DNA of 64,000 nucleotides, taken from positions 143,628,982 through 143,692,981 of the forward strand of contig NW_026947484.1 in NCBI RefSeq assembly GCF_034190915.1, given 5' to 3'. The translations under genes and the position numbers were made by a program. The stretch is from Cavia porcellus (taxonomy: Eukaryota > Chordata > Mammalia > Rodentia > Caviidae). The notes under the pieces are model-generated. The model searched no databases, was not told the origin of the DNA, and saw nothing but the letters and a program-made list of their open reading frames with translations. Of this stretch, positions 45,001 through 56,440 are shown piece after piece. Positions within the stretch are counted from its first letter, which is position 1. Every line of letters starts with the position of its first letter.

Positions 45001-47474
45001 ATGAAATGCCAGCAGGGGGAAAAAAAAGAAGAGGTTAGTGGTCCTGTTATTATATAATCACATAAAATTATCTAATAAGGATGGGGTATCTGATATTCAA
45101 AATATGTGTAAGGCACAGAGGCAGAAATTCAGTAAGGGAATCAATGCCTCACCAATCTTGTAACTAATGACTTAGAGAAAGCCAGTCCTCTGATTTAAGG
45201 TTCCATTCTGGAGCCAATAACCACTATGACCTGTGTATAGAAGTATTAGCGCTTCTGAGGGAAGTTTAATCTAGTACACCGTAAAACCTTTTCCTTCTTG
45301 GAATATGTCTTATAAACAAGGTAATTAAAACTGTCTAAGACATGTTAATTTAGTGTCTCCTGATTGGCCTTTTAAAAAATGACCTAAAATCAATGTCCTT
45401 TCATTCTTGTTTTAGCATTTACTTCATTTGCATATGACTAAGCCTGTTTCTTTTTGGTAAATCTAATTTGCTAGTTTGGTCCCCAAAGTAGAAAGAGTGG
45501 CCTCCTCTGAGATAGGGTTGCCAACTCCAGCAAGTAGCATCACAAGTCAGATTGATCTATATACTTTGCAAACTTCTCAGATGTGATCACTGACATTTGG
45601 CCTGATGAAGAAAGCCTTGGGGACTGGGAAAACACAACCGTGCTACTGTCTGACATGCAAAATGTCTTATAATCCACCTTTATCTTTCATGGCTGCAGTG
45701 GTCTGGATAAATTAGACCAAATTGAGCTAAACACTGTCCTTGGCTACACTCACACAGCTGTTTTCAGAAGCTAATAGGAGCTGTGTGTGCACATCCAAGG
45801 ACAGAATTTGGCCCCTTTTGTCTTTGCAAAAACAGTTGTTGTAGTGGAGATGATTATTCTTGAGTGACTGTTTTATAAGCAGTGGTTTTGCCCAGTTTAA
45901 ATCTCTTCATTTTATTCTTCATAGTCAAGGCATTTATGAATATGGAAATGTGTAAGTCAAAATCTTCAGTTTCTGGAAATATAAAAATCTCCCCAATAAA
46001 ACCTGTAAGTATTGCAAATGAACTGGAAAGGAATAAAGCAAGCTATAGAAATGGTGGCAAAACCAGAAATAACACCAAAAAAAGTGCTGACACTCATTAA
46101 TGGTAATACTCTGATTAAAATTTTCATAGCATATAGATCCTTGGCCTTTCAAAAGGTAAATCTGTCTTTAAAAATAGTTTCAAGAAAAATATAGATTACC
46201 AAAAACACTTATTTACTGAGATGCAGAAAAATTGAAATTAACTCTCAGTACAACTCCTTCTCACCTCTCAGAAAATATTACATAAATCTCGCCATTTTCC
46301 AAAGGCCAAACCTCTTGAAATGGAAGAGAATCAGTGTGATAGAAAAGTTTTTTTTACTGGAAATTGGAACTTTGGCTCATCTTTGAATTTCTTACTAGAA
46401 AATAATACATACAAGCAGAGCCTTAAGGTTTTGGAAGGAACTTGCATAAATCAATGCTTGATATAAATAATAAGAAAGATATTCTTGAATCTCTTGACTT
46501 TTTGAGGCATTTACAAGGGTTAGCTCATTTCCTTTATGCTTTGAGCAAATCTCCTTATTTATCGTTTCTATTGCCTTTTCTCTGAAGATGACTAATTTAA
46601 AAATGTGTTTAGTTACACATTGCAACAGGGCCTTTTGGAAGGTTACAATTATATGTATTATATGTGCCAATTTATTAATAATTGCAAATTAAACATTTTC
46701 ATCTTTGCAGAGTCAGTAATCCTTTATATAGTAATTTATGCAAAAATAGTCTTACTGAGTTTTTAGTGGTTGGAAAATTGTCTAAAATAGCAGACTTTTT
46801 TTTTTACTACCTGCCAATGTGAACAGATTCCCGTATTTGAGACCCATCGTATCTCAGCTTGAAACATTTTGAATACCAACTCCAAAAACTCGACATTAAT
46901 AAAACATTAAAGTTCCAACTTAAGCCCATAAAAGTCAAGGAATGTAGAGTTAAGGTCAACCCAGCTCTCTTAACTCTGTCCTCCTGCACGTGTGCATGGG
47001 TGATGGGACAGCAGCACAGGCTGTTGCTTAAATCAGTCTCCCTGCATAATCTGAAAATGTAATTGAATTAGTGTATAAAGTATTTACATCCCTGCAGTAG
47101 AGAGCCCCGCACACTATATTATCCACATCCCCTCTCAGGGCCCTCATTTTAACTCTTCCTTGCAGTGTTCCTGCGAGGCTTCCTCAAACATTCAGAAATT
47201 GGACTTGCAAATACAATTTCCCTTCTTTTATGAGGCTTCAAGATGAGTGATGCACACTCAGCGTTCCTCATTGCCTTTCAGCTCCCAGCCAGACAGATAG
47301 AGTTTAGGTAACATTCTTCCCTTTGGTTAACATCCTCAGGGGTGCTGGTGATGGAGCAATCTCATTCTGCATCTAAGGTTATTTTATGTTCTAATTCAAT
47401 AAATGTGGGACAACGGACCATATTAATGTGAAAATGAAAACATCATATTGAGTTTAGGATGGGAAAGACTTTAA
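45001..47474. other. No gene seen; single-copy-looking DNA
   Basis: No exon is supported. The 45,250-45,850 and 47,080-47,420 parts have balanced composition and lack repeat text. An octamer-like ATTTGCATA lies at about 45,427. Confidence 0.4.
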
Positions 47475-47700
47475 AAGCACAGATTTTAGATCAGATAGAC
47501 CATTCAAACCAATTCCTTGTTCTCTTATTATTATTTAACATTTTCAAACTTCAGTTTCTCTTTTGTAAAAGAAGGATAATAATAATCTTTATGACCTTTA
47601 GAGTTCCATAAGATTGGAAAATTTGAAAAGATACTGTATATAAAATGATTGGTGTATAGAAAGCACTAAATGGTTATTGTTAACATTAGCACTCATTTTG
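47475..47700 (-). repeat. MIR SINE, antisense
   Basis: The text CAAACTTCAGTTTCTCTTTT, GTAAAAGAAGGATAATAATA, then ATGGTTATTGTTAACATTAG follows the reverse MIR (tcagtttcctcatctgtaaaatgggataataatag ... aatgttagctattatt). Confidence 0.75.
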
Positions 47701-47884
47701 GTAGGAATAATAAACTATTGCTTCGATGCACTTCTCTTCCTTCATGTCTTATAGAGGGTAGGACAGAGTCTCTAAGTAGAGTGGAATGTTCAGAAATATT
47801 AAAAATGAAGTTTAATAATGATCATAAAAATGATGCACACCCTCAGCCACAGCTCAGGAAGTGTACAATGATATTATTTTTATT

Positions 47885-48225
47885 GTTTAGGTAGGCAAAG
47901 ATGAAAAAAATGATAATATCCAATGATGGGTATAGAGAAACAAGCTTTCTCATACATTCTATTAGTAAAAACTGTTATACCATTTTGAAAGGTATTTTAG
48001 CAATGTATATGGAAATTTGAAACATGTCTTACTTAACTCAGCAATTATACTTCTAGGAATTCATCATAAGGAAATAATCAGATAAATGTAAAGGATATTC
48101 ATAAAAGCCTTTTTCAAAAATTGGGAAGAAGTTAAATGTTAATATGGAACTGTTAAAATAAATTATGGTGCAAATATACAAGAGACACTAGGTAACCATT
48201 AAAAATGAGTGAGTTTTACATTTGT
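47885..48225 (+). repeat. Ancient L1 (L1M-type) ORF2 3' end
   Basis: Landmarks are ACTCAGCAATTATACTTCTA, GGAATTCATCATAAGGAAAT, then TAAAATAAATTATGGTGCAA: the old L1M 3' coding end. Highly decayed. Confidence 0.75.
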
Positions 48226-49499
48226 AATAGGTTTGACTGCTGGCTTTCCGGGTACATGTAAGGCACAAACCTGGCCAAGCAGAATATCGCACTTTCCTGA
48301 TCTTATTGATTGGTTTAGGTATCAATACTTAAATAAACCATGGCCCATATAAAATCATAACACTTGTATAGGAATTAACAGGAAGAGATGCTGGACTTGA
48401 ACCTGAGATGAGAGTTTGGGGTTGCTGAAGGAGCTCATGTAGATCCTGAGCCATGACAACATGGAAAGTGGCAAAGGTAAGACATAGAATTCAACACCCG
48501 ATAGCCTTTGAGTTTGGGTTGAACCATCCTGAAACTAGCTGGATACAGATGTGGAATTATTAGTTATGTAAGACATTGTGTGTTCAACCTGGTTTTAGTT
48601 AGATTTTGTTACTTGCAGTAGAAATAATTCTTTTCTAAATATACCTATTTTAAATAGAAGTACAGTAATTATACATATTTACTGGCACAGGGTGACATGT
48701 TAAGTAAGTATGTAATATATAATGATGAAACCTGGTTAACTGTCATATTTATCACTGTAAGCATTTATTCTCGTATGAAACATACTTAAAATATTCTCTG
48801 CTAGCTATTTTGAAATCTGATGCAACACGCACAATATGCTTTCTTTCTATGTGCGTAAGAGTTATCTCTAAAGATATATACCAAGCTGGTAACAGTGAAT
48901 ATCCTAGTTAGGAAAGATGACAGAGAAGCCTTTCATTTATAATTCTGTACTGTTCTTTAGTGTTAGAGTTGTGTAGAGCAGGTATTTATTACTGGGTGTA
49001 TCTATCCTGGGGAAGAAAATCAATTATGCTAAATATTTTTATTTTTCATTATGGTAAAAAATATATACCGTGAAATGCACAGTTGTAATCATTTTTAAAT
49101 GCATAGTTCAGTAACATGGAATTATCCACATGGCTGTGCAATGGTGTGATGCTTAATGTTAAGATAGAGATTGCTCAATGGATACAGAAGCAGATGCCTT
49201 ATAGGAGATGCTTGCTTGGAATTATTCAGTAATGGGAGCCAGTGTTTCCATGTCAACTTCTTTCCAGAATGGCATGGACATATAGCCCAGTCATAGAGTC
49301 ATAACACAAGCCTTTAACTAGCAATTTCACTGGTTGGTGCCATGTAATTATAGTGCAGAAAACAGCATAGGAGATTAATGAGTCTGGTCTTACTAACCAC
49401 CTAAAGTGAAGAATTTAATTCTCAAGTAAACAATCTTTTGTCTTACAGTGTTCTAATGCACATATGCCTGAATAGAAGGAGAAAATTTAGGTTCAAAGC
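48226..49499. other. No gene seen; ancient repeat text at the left
   Basis: 48,230-48,480 (GGTACATGTAAGGCACAAAC, CTGGCCAAGCAGAATATCGC) resembles an ancient mammalian repeat with 'ctggccaatcagagta' text. I cannot name the family. The remainder is single-copy-looking. Confidence 0.35.
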
Positions 49500-50280
49500 A
49501 GTATCAAAAGTGGGACACTAAGATGGCAGGATGGAGTGAAAGCAGTCTATGCTCAGAGCAATCTCACAAAAAGTGTTCAAAGAAACACGCAGACATTTTC
49601 CCCAGTTCAGGGTCCTGCTTGATAGAATTGCGGCACCACTTTCTTGAAGACATATGGTGTTCGTGTTCTACAAATATCACCGTGGTTCAGAATCAAGTAG
49701 ACCCCAGTGACATCAGCAAGGATGGGTACAAAGTTGCAGTCTTTCAACATTCTGCTGAAATAAGTTAGTCACAGCCGGCTGGTCACGCTATGGTTCTTTA
49801 GCACAGGATCCAGCACAGTTGATGAGCTTTCTGTCCACAGTCTTGCCCCTCTATCCATCCCTGTCTGGATGCTTCCCCTTCCTATTGCATGGAACACACA
49901 CAGACATCGCCTGCTACTCATTGTGTAAGGCAGGGAAACTCTTGTTTTCAGTGATCTCACAATGAAGATTTAAAAGGACTGCTGCACTCTGACATTGTTT
50001 TTTGGTGTGTGGAAACTAAACTGTTGTTATTCACTTGTATTGGGTACATCAGAAGGTTTCGTTAAAACTGGCCGTGGACATCTGTGAGGAAGCAGGAACC
50101 AAATAAGCCAGGGGGCAGTGTTTCTGGGACCTTACCTTGGCTACTGTGCCAGTTCGTGAGTGCTGATCTTCAAGATAAGTAGGGCTGTCACAGGTCTTGG
50201 ACAGGGCAAACACTGTTTAGTCACCTGTACATTAAAATAATATAATATCAGGTAAAATGTTCCAATGGAACAAAAAGGAA
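49500..50280 (+). other. Unassigned segment with an 81-codon ORF; possible old retropseudogene
   Basis: GC content is higher than in the neighbourhood. 49,523-49,768 reads MAGWSESSLCSEQSHKKCSK... to ...YKVAVFQHSAEIS, with five Cys and non-repetitive composition. I do not recognise it as any family. No introns, A tail or TSD could be recognised, so processed-pseudogene status is only a guess. It could equally be non-coding single-copy DNA with a chance ORF. Confidence 0.2.
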
Positions 50281-50309
50281 CCCAGTGAAATTAATTCTCC
50301 TCTTTGTCT

Positions 50310-50752
50310 TTGCCCCTTGTTGTGATTTAGAACTAAAACGTTCCTCCAGAAGCTCATGTGTTGAATTCCTGATCCCCAGTGCAGCAAGGTTCAGTGGCAC
50401 AGAGATCTGGAGGATGCTAACTTCATCAATGTGTCAGTTTCTTGATGAGCTGGTAGCCAAATGGGCTGTTGGAGGAGGTGGTCACTGGTGAGTGCGCCCT
50501 TGAGGGGTATATCTTGTACTTGGCCCCTTCCTCGCTGGGTCTTTCTCTGCTTCCTGTCTGCCATGCAGTGCACAGCTTTATTCCTCTGTACCCTTCAGCC
50601 ATGATGATTCTGCTTTGCATGTGCCTGAGAGCCAAGGGGCCAGCTGACCGTGGGTTGAAACTTCTGAAAATGTGATCCAAAATAAATCTTCACTCTCTTA
50701 AGTTTTTTTTTTTTTTTTTTTCAGGTATTTTATTACAGGGACCGAACTGACT
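50310..50752 (+). repeat. MaLR LTR, ORR1-like
   Basis: Landmarks in order: GCTCATGTGTTGAATTCCTG, ATCCCCAGTG, TCTTTCTCTGCTTCCTGTCT, CAGCCATGATGATTCTGC, CCAAAATAAATCTTCACTCT, then CAGGTATTTTATTACAGGGA and CTGACTAACA. This is the rodent ORR1/MaLR layout. It contains an 18-bp T run at about 50,703. Confidence 0.8.
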
Positions 50753-50755
50753 AAC

Positions 50756-53700
50756 ACGTTCCTTTACTTTCTGTTCCCAGTGGCCCCTACTCCTTGGTGG
50801 TACATTCTATATATCCAGCCCCCTGATAGCACTTCGGTTCTTCACTTTGGTTTACTTTGCTTTTCACTTGTGAAGGAAGGCCCTGAACTGGAATTAGGAG
50901 ATGCTACTCAGCTCTGCATTTCAGCATTTCTTTCACCTTAAACAAAGTAGCAAAGAAGGAAGCATATGCAAGAACTTGAAAGCCTTCACTCTGCGTATGT
51001 GGTTAACTCCTATGCTCGTTTTCACACCTTGCACTGCATAAAGCCGAGAAGTGATTGGTATATTCTCTTTTCTGCAGTATGCGATGTTTCCGATTCACTG
51101 CAAAATAAAGTTCAAACTGCTTAACAAGCTAGTTTTAATTACTTTAAGATACAAGTTTTGCAAGGAGGCAATCTGACAGCTCTCAGCTCAATGAAATCAG
51201 TAATCCATGAAGACATGTGACCAGATAAATTCTGTCATTAATGTAGATGATATGATCAGCTGCCATCATAACTGATATTATGGGACCACAACACTTCATA
51301 ATAACAGCAAAAGAAATACCTTTGTTTGAAAAGTCAGCCAAGAAAATAAACAGCTCTTGAGCAAAACAGGGGTACAAAGAGAGCTAAGTATTGACAAGAA
51401 GACGAAAACCGAGTAAGCAAAGACCTTTATGATGATGTTCACATGTAAATTAGGATGTGGGCAGATGAAGTCTTAGTGGATTACTCTAAATAGAATAAAA
51501 TGTTCAAATAAACAACAGTAATGTTGTTTTAATATCTGTAATTAACACCAACTAGCAACGTGAATTAGTTTTCTCAGCTAACATTGTATATTTGATTAAA
51601 TTTTCATAATTAATGTTTTATAAATTTAAGCAGTGGGTCACATGTAATTCTAAAGTAACTAAGGAAATGTTTTCTTAAAAAGCAATAACAATGCATTTTT
51701 CTTCAAAAGTGTGTGTGTGTGTGTGTGTGTGTGTACGTGTACTCCACAAGCCTTTCCCACAGATAATCAGGAAGAGAGATTTCAAAAAGACCTTTTTCTT
51801 GCTGCAGTGTCAGATCTTAAAATAAGATTTAAAGTCTGCAAAGTCTGATTGAGTGGGGCTGAGATGTGATTTTTTGAGTAGTATCGCTTACCAGAGCATG
51901 GAAGACAGAAAATTCTGTTTCTCTGTGTTGGAGGTAGACACTTCTGGACAGATATATTTTAATTCAGGCTTTTCTTTTTAAATCAAATATATGCTGTAGC
52001 TACCTTGAGATACGTAGTTGCTTATTATAGTTAATGGGTTGTTCACCCTCTTTGTCCTTGAGATAATCCTAAGAATGTGCATAAAACTGAGATCATGTTG
52101 CCCATAAAAGCTAATCAGCCTGGAGTTGGTCCACAAGGTGTTGCGCATTCACTAGAGCAGATGGGAAAGATAATGTTTAATAAAGAGTTAGAGGATTAGG
52201 TGGTACAAAACAAGCTAAGATAAAGGGATAATTTCATTTCAGGTGAACCTCGGTGACATTTCTTGTACCCAATGACAGATTAAAATGATCCCAGAGCTAT
52301 GACTTTTGGCTACTTTTCCCCATTGCTGGCCCTGCATACATTGTCGGCTTCAAATGTGCCGGCATCATTGCTTGAATCTGTGAATAACTCAAAAGACAGT
52401 TTCTCAGGTTTATGAAGATGTATGAAGTGAATCATTCACAAATGAATATACATATGAGGAAATGACACAATTCTGCTAAATATGTTTATATTCGAACAAC
52501 TCATACATCTGAGTGTGATTTAGAAAGGGATGTGCCTAAGTTTATATAAATGACAGTTTAAAAGATAACTGTCACAATGTTTACTGATGAGGTTTCTATT
52601 TATCTTAACGTTTCGAAGTTAAATGAAAAATGGATTGTGGATTATAGCCTAAGCAGTTTTGAGCCTGACTTTAATATAACAACTTGTGGCAAATGGAAGT
52701 AGCAGGGAGGTAAAGCTGACTGGCCCCAAATCCTCTGGAAGGGTGAGGTTGGGGGCCTTTGACAGCTTAAGGACAACCTCATTTATTTTTCAGCGTGTTT
52801 ACCTAAACTATTAAACGTAAGTAGGGGAGGTGGGTTGAAGGAGCTGTTTGTGGCTTACTGGCCCGGGTTCTGGCACTTGTTCTGAAGTGTCACAGTTCAT
52901 GTAGTAGTGTGGTCCTTAGGCAGTGATTTAGTGCACGACCTTGTGGAGGAGCTGGGACAGCCAAGAGGCACACTAAGTTCCTGCCATGCCCTTTGCAATG
53001 GGACTAGGACTGTGCCCTTCGCTATTCTGCTTCTTTACCTTCTCATTTTTACTTGTTGCTGTTTTAACTCTAATAGCCTGGAGGAAGCTGCAAAACAAAT
53101 GCAACCTCCCTGTCCTTCCAGCTACACCTATCTCTTTGTGGCCGTTTGGTGGTGCACTTACACACTGCAGAAAGTGCTTTGGGAGGTGTTAAACTGAATT
53201 GGGGAATATTTCAAACCATTCCTTAAATAATAGAATTGAAATGTTGTACTGCTGAGGTGGCCTGGGATGGAAACTTCTGAGTGAAAAGTTAGATCCGGGT
53301 TTTTCTTGAAGAGGTAATGGAGCTCTAGGGCATGCGGTTTTCAGACTTTCTCTATTTGTTAATTTTGGAAATGGACTTTTCATGGTTTTACTTTCCTTTT
53401 GCGTTGTCTTTGGTTTTGCTTCTACAGTATATGCAACTCTGGATGGAACGCTAGGGATTGTTCTTTTTACTTTGATTCTAGACAATAGGCCTGGAGGCAA
53501 AGTAACAATGGATGTAGGGTTAGGAACCATAAATAAGGATGTCAGTTTACAGTAAAATCAGAGTTCCTAACATAGTAAAAACACAAATAAGCAAGGTATT
53601 AGGCAAAGGATACTGAAAATTGACCTTCACAAACCTTGGATCTCAATTGAGACGTGAAAACAATAAGATCTTTTTTTTTTTAATCCTAGATTTTTTTTTC

Positions 53701-54689
53701 TTTTAAAGAGATATAATTTTAGAGAAGACAAGTACAAAAATTCCCTAAAGAAGTAATCTAGATTTACTATCCAGATCTTCCTTTAAGTTCTCAAGGAGTT
53801 TGTTCTGGATATGAACACAAATGTCTCACAAAAAAGGTACCAGGACCATGATCTTCGAATGTCCACAGAGATCCACGAAGGAAGCCAAACTTCAAAATTT
53901 CACATGTGAAGTAAAAATATGCTGAGCCTAATTGATCTTACCACAATATGTTTTTATTACTGTAGAGCAGTGTTGACTCGATACTGGATGCTCATGTCTC
54001 ATCTTGGTACTTGCTATGGCTAAGCACCTCCAGTGCTGTTGGCATTTTTCTTTGAATTAATTTTTTTCTTTCTTTGAATTAATTTAGCATGAGATATCTG
54101 GCTATTAGGGATTGAAGGCAGCTGATAGTAAAAACATGGGGCCATATCTTCTTTAGAATGGGGCTAAGGTGACCTGATTCACTTTATTTAAGGTTAGCAA
54201 AGAGGGAGTCACGGAAGTGAGACAACTGCATCTGAATCTGGGAGTTGTTTGGGCTGATCTTTATGAAGCAATGATTCTCCCCTGCAAGCACACTGAGAAA
54301 AATCCCTTTTATACCCTTGATCAGTTGTGAAACACTTGCTCCAGTTCTGTCATGGTGGATCTGGGACTTCAGGAAAAATTTCTGCTGTATCTCTTGAACA
54401 CCGACTTCTACACATCTGCACACCAGCACCGGATTCATGTTTTGTGGAGCACTCACCTGAGGAGATTTTAATTGTTATCCTGTGCCTAAATTTTTTGGCT
54501 GTTTAAGTCAAATGTTATTGCCTACTTTAGTTTCTCAGCATCTAGCATCAATGCTTGCATTAGGTATCAGGACTCTAGTGTTTTAATCCTCAGATTAACA
54601 TCTCAAGAAAGGGAAATAGTGTTTTGGATACTCTCCAGCTTCAAAGAGATGGTGTGGGAACAGCCTTTGCAGTACTTGCTAGTTCTTTT
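50756..54689. other. No gene seen; long single-copy-looking stretch
   Basis: Contains a (GT)n tract (51,709-51,738) and a ~22-bp tandem duplication (TTCTTTGAATTAATTT, twice, near 54,048-54,088). The 52,040-52,780 part has balanced composition and no repeat text. The overlapping short ORFs at 52,907-53,197 have no recognisable family. Confidence 0.4.
51709..51738. repeat. (GT)n microsatellite
   Basis: About 12 GT units, ending TACGTGTAC. Confidence 0.95.
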
Positions 54690-55010
54690 TGTTTTAAATT
54701 TTTATTAGTATGATTGTGGTAGGTAATGATTATGTTCATCATGGGGAGTAGGTACATGTATACAACACATTTTATTCATTTTTCATTCCCTTTCCCTTCC
54801 CTCCAACTCTTGTTCTCTTTTCCACTTGCAAAAGATCTATCTCCCTGATTCCTATTATCTATCTTTTATTTTGCTCTTTAAATTATTTATGTCTTGAGTT
54901 TCTCATATAAGAGAAATTGTGCAGTATTAAAGCTTGTGGGTCTTAATTTTTTTTCCACTTAACATTGTGCTCTCAAGGTGCATCCATTTTCCTACAAATG
55001 ACACCTCCTA
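54690..55010 (-). repeat. Old L1 3'UTR, antisense
   Basis: Landmarks are AATTTTTATTAGTATGATTG, GTACATGTATACAACACATT, a CCCTTTCCCTTCCCTCCAAC pyrimidine stretch, AAAAGATCTATCTCCCTGAT, GTGCATCCATTTTCCTACAA. This is the reverse of an old L1 3' end. Confidence 0.72.
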
Positions 55011-55599
55011 GTTCTGTACAAGCTCTTGTTGAACACTCACCGTGATGGGGCATTCACTAGTTGTTGAGCTGAGAGTCTGTTTCAGTGACTCTAATTAATA
55101 GAATGTTTTCCTCAGAGTTGATTCCCTGCCTCCTCCACTTTTTGCTTTGTTTCTGCTTTCTGCGAGACAAATATTGATCTACTTCCTTGTAGGTTAGAAT
55201 TTCAAAATATTAAAGAGAGTTTTCTTGTTCTTCCTAAATACAAGACAATCGCTCACTCAAAAAATGTTCGCTGAGTAGCTTCAGTGTATAGATGCGGTGG
55301 GCAACTTAAGCACGGTTTGGACAAGCATTTCACACTGACTTTGTCAACAACCTGACCCTTCCTCCAGATGAAGCATCTTATCATTTGTTTCTAGCCTCAG
55401 ATGTCTGAGAACAGAGGCAATGGCTTCTGGATTAGCCCCTGATAAGTAATGGGTTGCTCATCAGATGCTTCCTGATTTTCTCTGTTCTTCTAATATGAGG
55501 CCCTTAGACCTGATCATTGTATTATTCCCTGGGTTTGATCAATTCTAATGATGAGGAATGATGCTTGGTTTGACACTGACAATGTAGGGGGTCTCATAA
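55011..55599. other. No gene seen; single-copy-looking DNA
   Basis: No supported feature. Confidence 0.45.
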
Positions 55600-55730
55600 G
55601 TCTTCCATGCTGTCAGAATCCGTCTTACATGCTTTTCACATAAACTACCCAGTAATCCTCAGAGGTAGCAATTATTATGCATGGCGTTTGTTGAGAAAAC
55701 AGGGAGATCAAGGAGAGAAATTGATTCCAG
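55600..55730 (+). repeat. Possible MIR fragment
   Basis: ACCCAGTAATCCTCAGAGGT, AGCAATTATTATGCATGG, then GAAAACAGGGAGATCAAGGA loosely follows the MIR core. Confidence 0.45.
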
Positions 55731-55832
55731 TTTGAGGTGTTTTCTAAAATGAATTGTCATTCTTGCTTATGTACCATTTTCTAATTTGGTGCTTGAGTTT
55801 TTGATTCCAATGAAAAACTTTACTAAATTATG

Positions 55833-55943
55833 CTTTTTTTTTTTTTTTTTGTCTTTTTCCTTTTTATCGGTACTAGGGATCAAACTCACGACTGCCTGCT
55901 TGCAAGGCAGGTGCTTATGCCACTGAACTAAATCCCCAGCCCC
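55833..55943 (-). repeat. tRNA-Ala-derived ID-type SINE with 12-bp TSD
   Basis: Same subfamily as 28,453-28,559, including the CCTGCCTTGCAAGCAGG anticodon arm and the AAAAAGAC-type linker before the A tail. The duplication TACTAAATTATG flanks it (55,821-55,832 and 55,944-55,955). Confidence 0.93.
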
Positions 55944-56022
55944 TACTAAATTATGTTTTGTTGGCTTGGCCATACTTCTAGCCTGTTGGATCCATCTTGA
56001 ATGCTACTAGGTTGCTTTTAAT

Positions 56023-56053
<31 letters not shown>

Positions 56054-56058
56054 CCTAT
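56023..56058. repeat. (CTAT)n microsatellite
   Basis: About eight CTAT units, then CTACCTATCACC. Confidence 0.95.
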
Positions 56059-56324
56059 CACCTATTTCAGTTTGTGTACTTCTTACTAATGTGTTAGGCT
56101 TACTCTTTTATGTAATTTATTGATGAGAAATGTTTATAGTCCCAAGGTAGCAAGCTGTGTCACTCTTACTCTGCGTAGTGTTGATTTGCTTTGCAACAGA
56201 GTTTTGGGTGCATTTATTCAACTCTTCCACCATTTAGTGCACATTTTTATGACTTGGCCATAAAGACAATGTGAAAACTCCACACAATTAAAGAATTTCA
56301 TATTATTTCTATATTTTTAAAAAT

Positions 56325-56440
56325 TTTCTGAGACAAATTTTGCTTTGTAGTTCAGATTGGCCTTGAGCTCAGGCTGACCTCTGACTCCCAGTGTCCTGTA
56401 GAGTATTGAGATTCCAGGCATGTGCCCCCATTCTCAGCCC
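56325..56440 (-). repeat. B1 SINE, diverged
   Basis: TTTTGCTTTGTAGTTCAGAT, TGGCCTTGAGCTCAGGCTGA, then GAGATTCCAGGCATGTGCCC: reverse B1, with part of the middle lost. Confidence 0.82.

Noticed and set aside
52907..53197. Overlapping 96- and 68-codon ORFs as a small membrane-protein gene
   Set aside because: Hydrophobic stretches exist, but no splice context, polyadenylation or recognised family was seen, and lengths are within chance for this much DNA.
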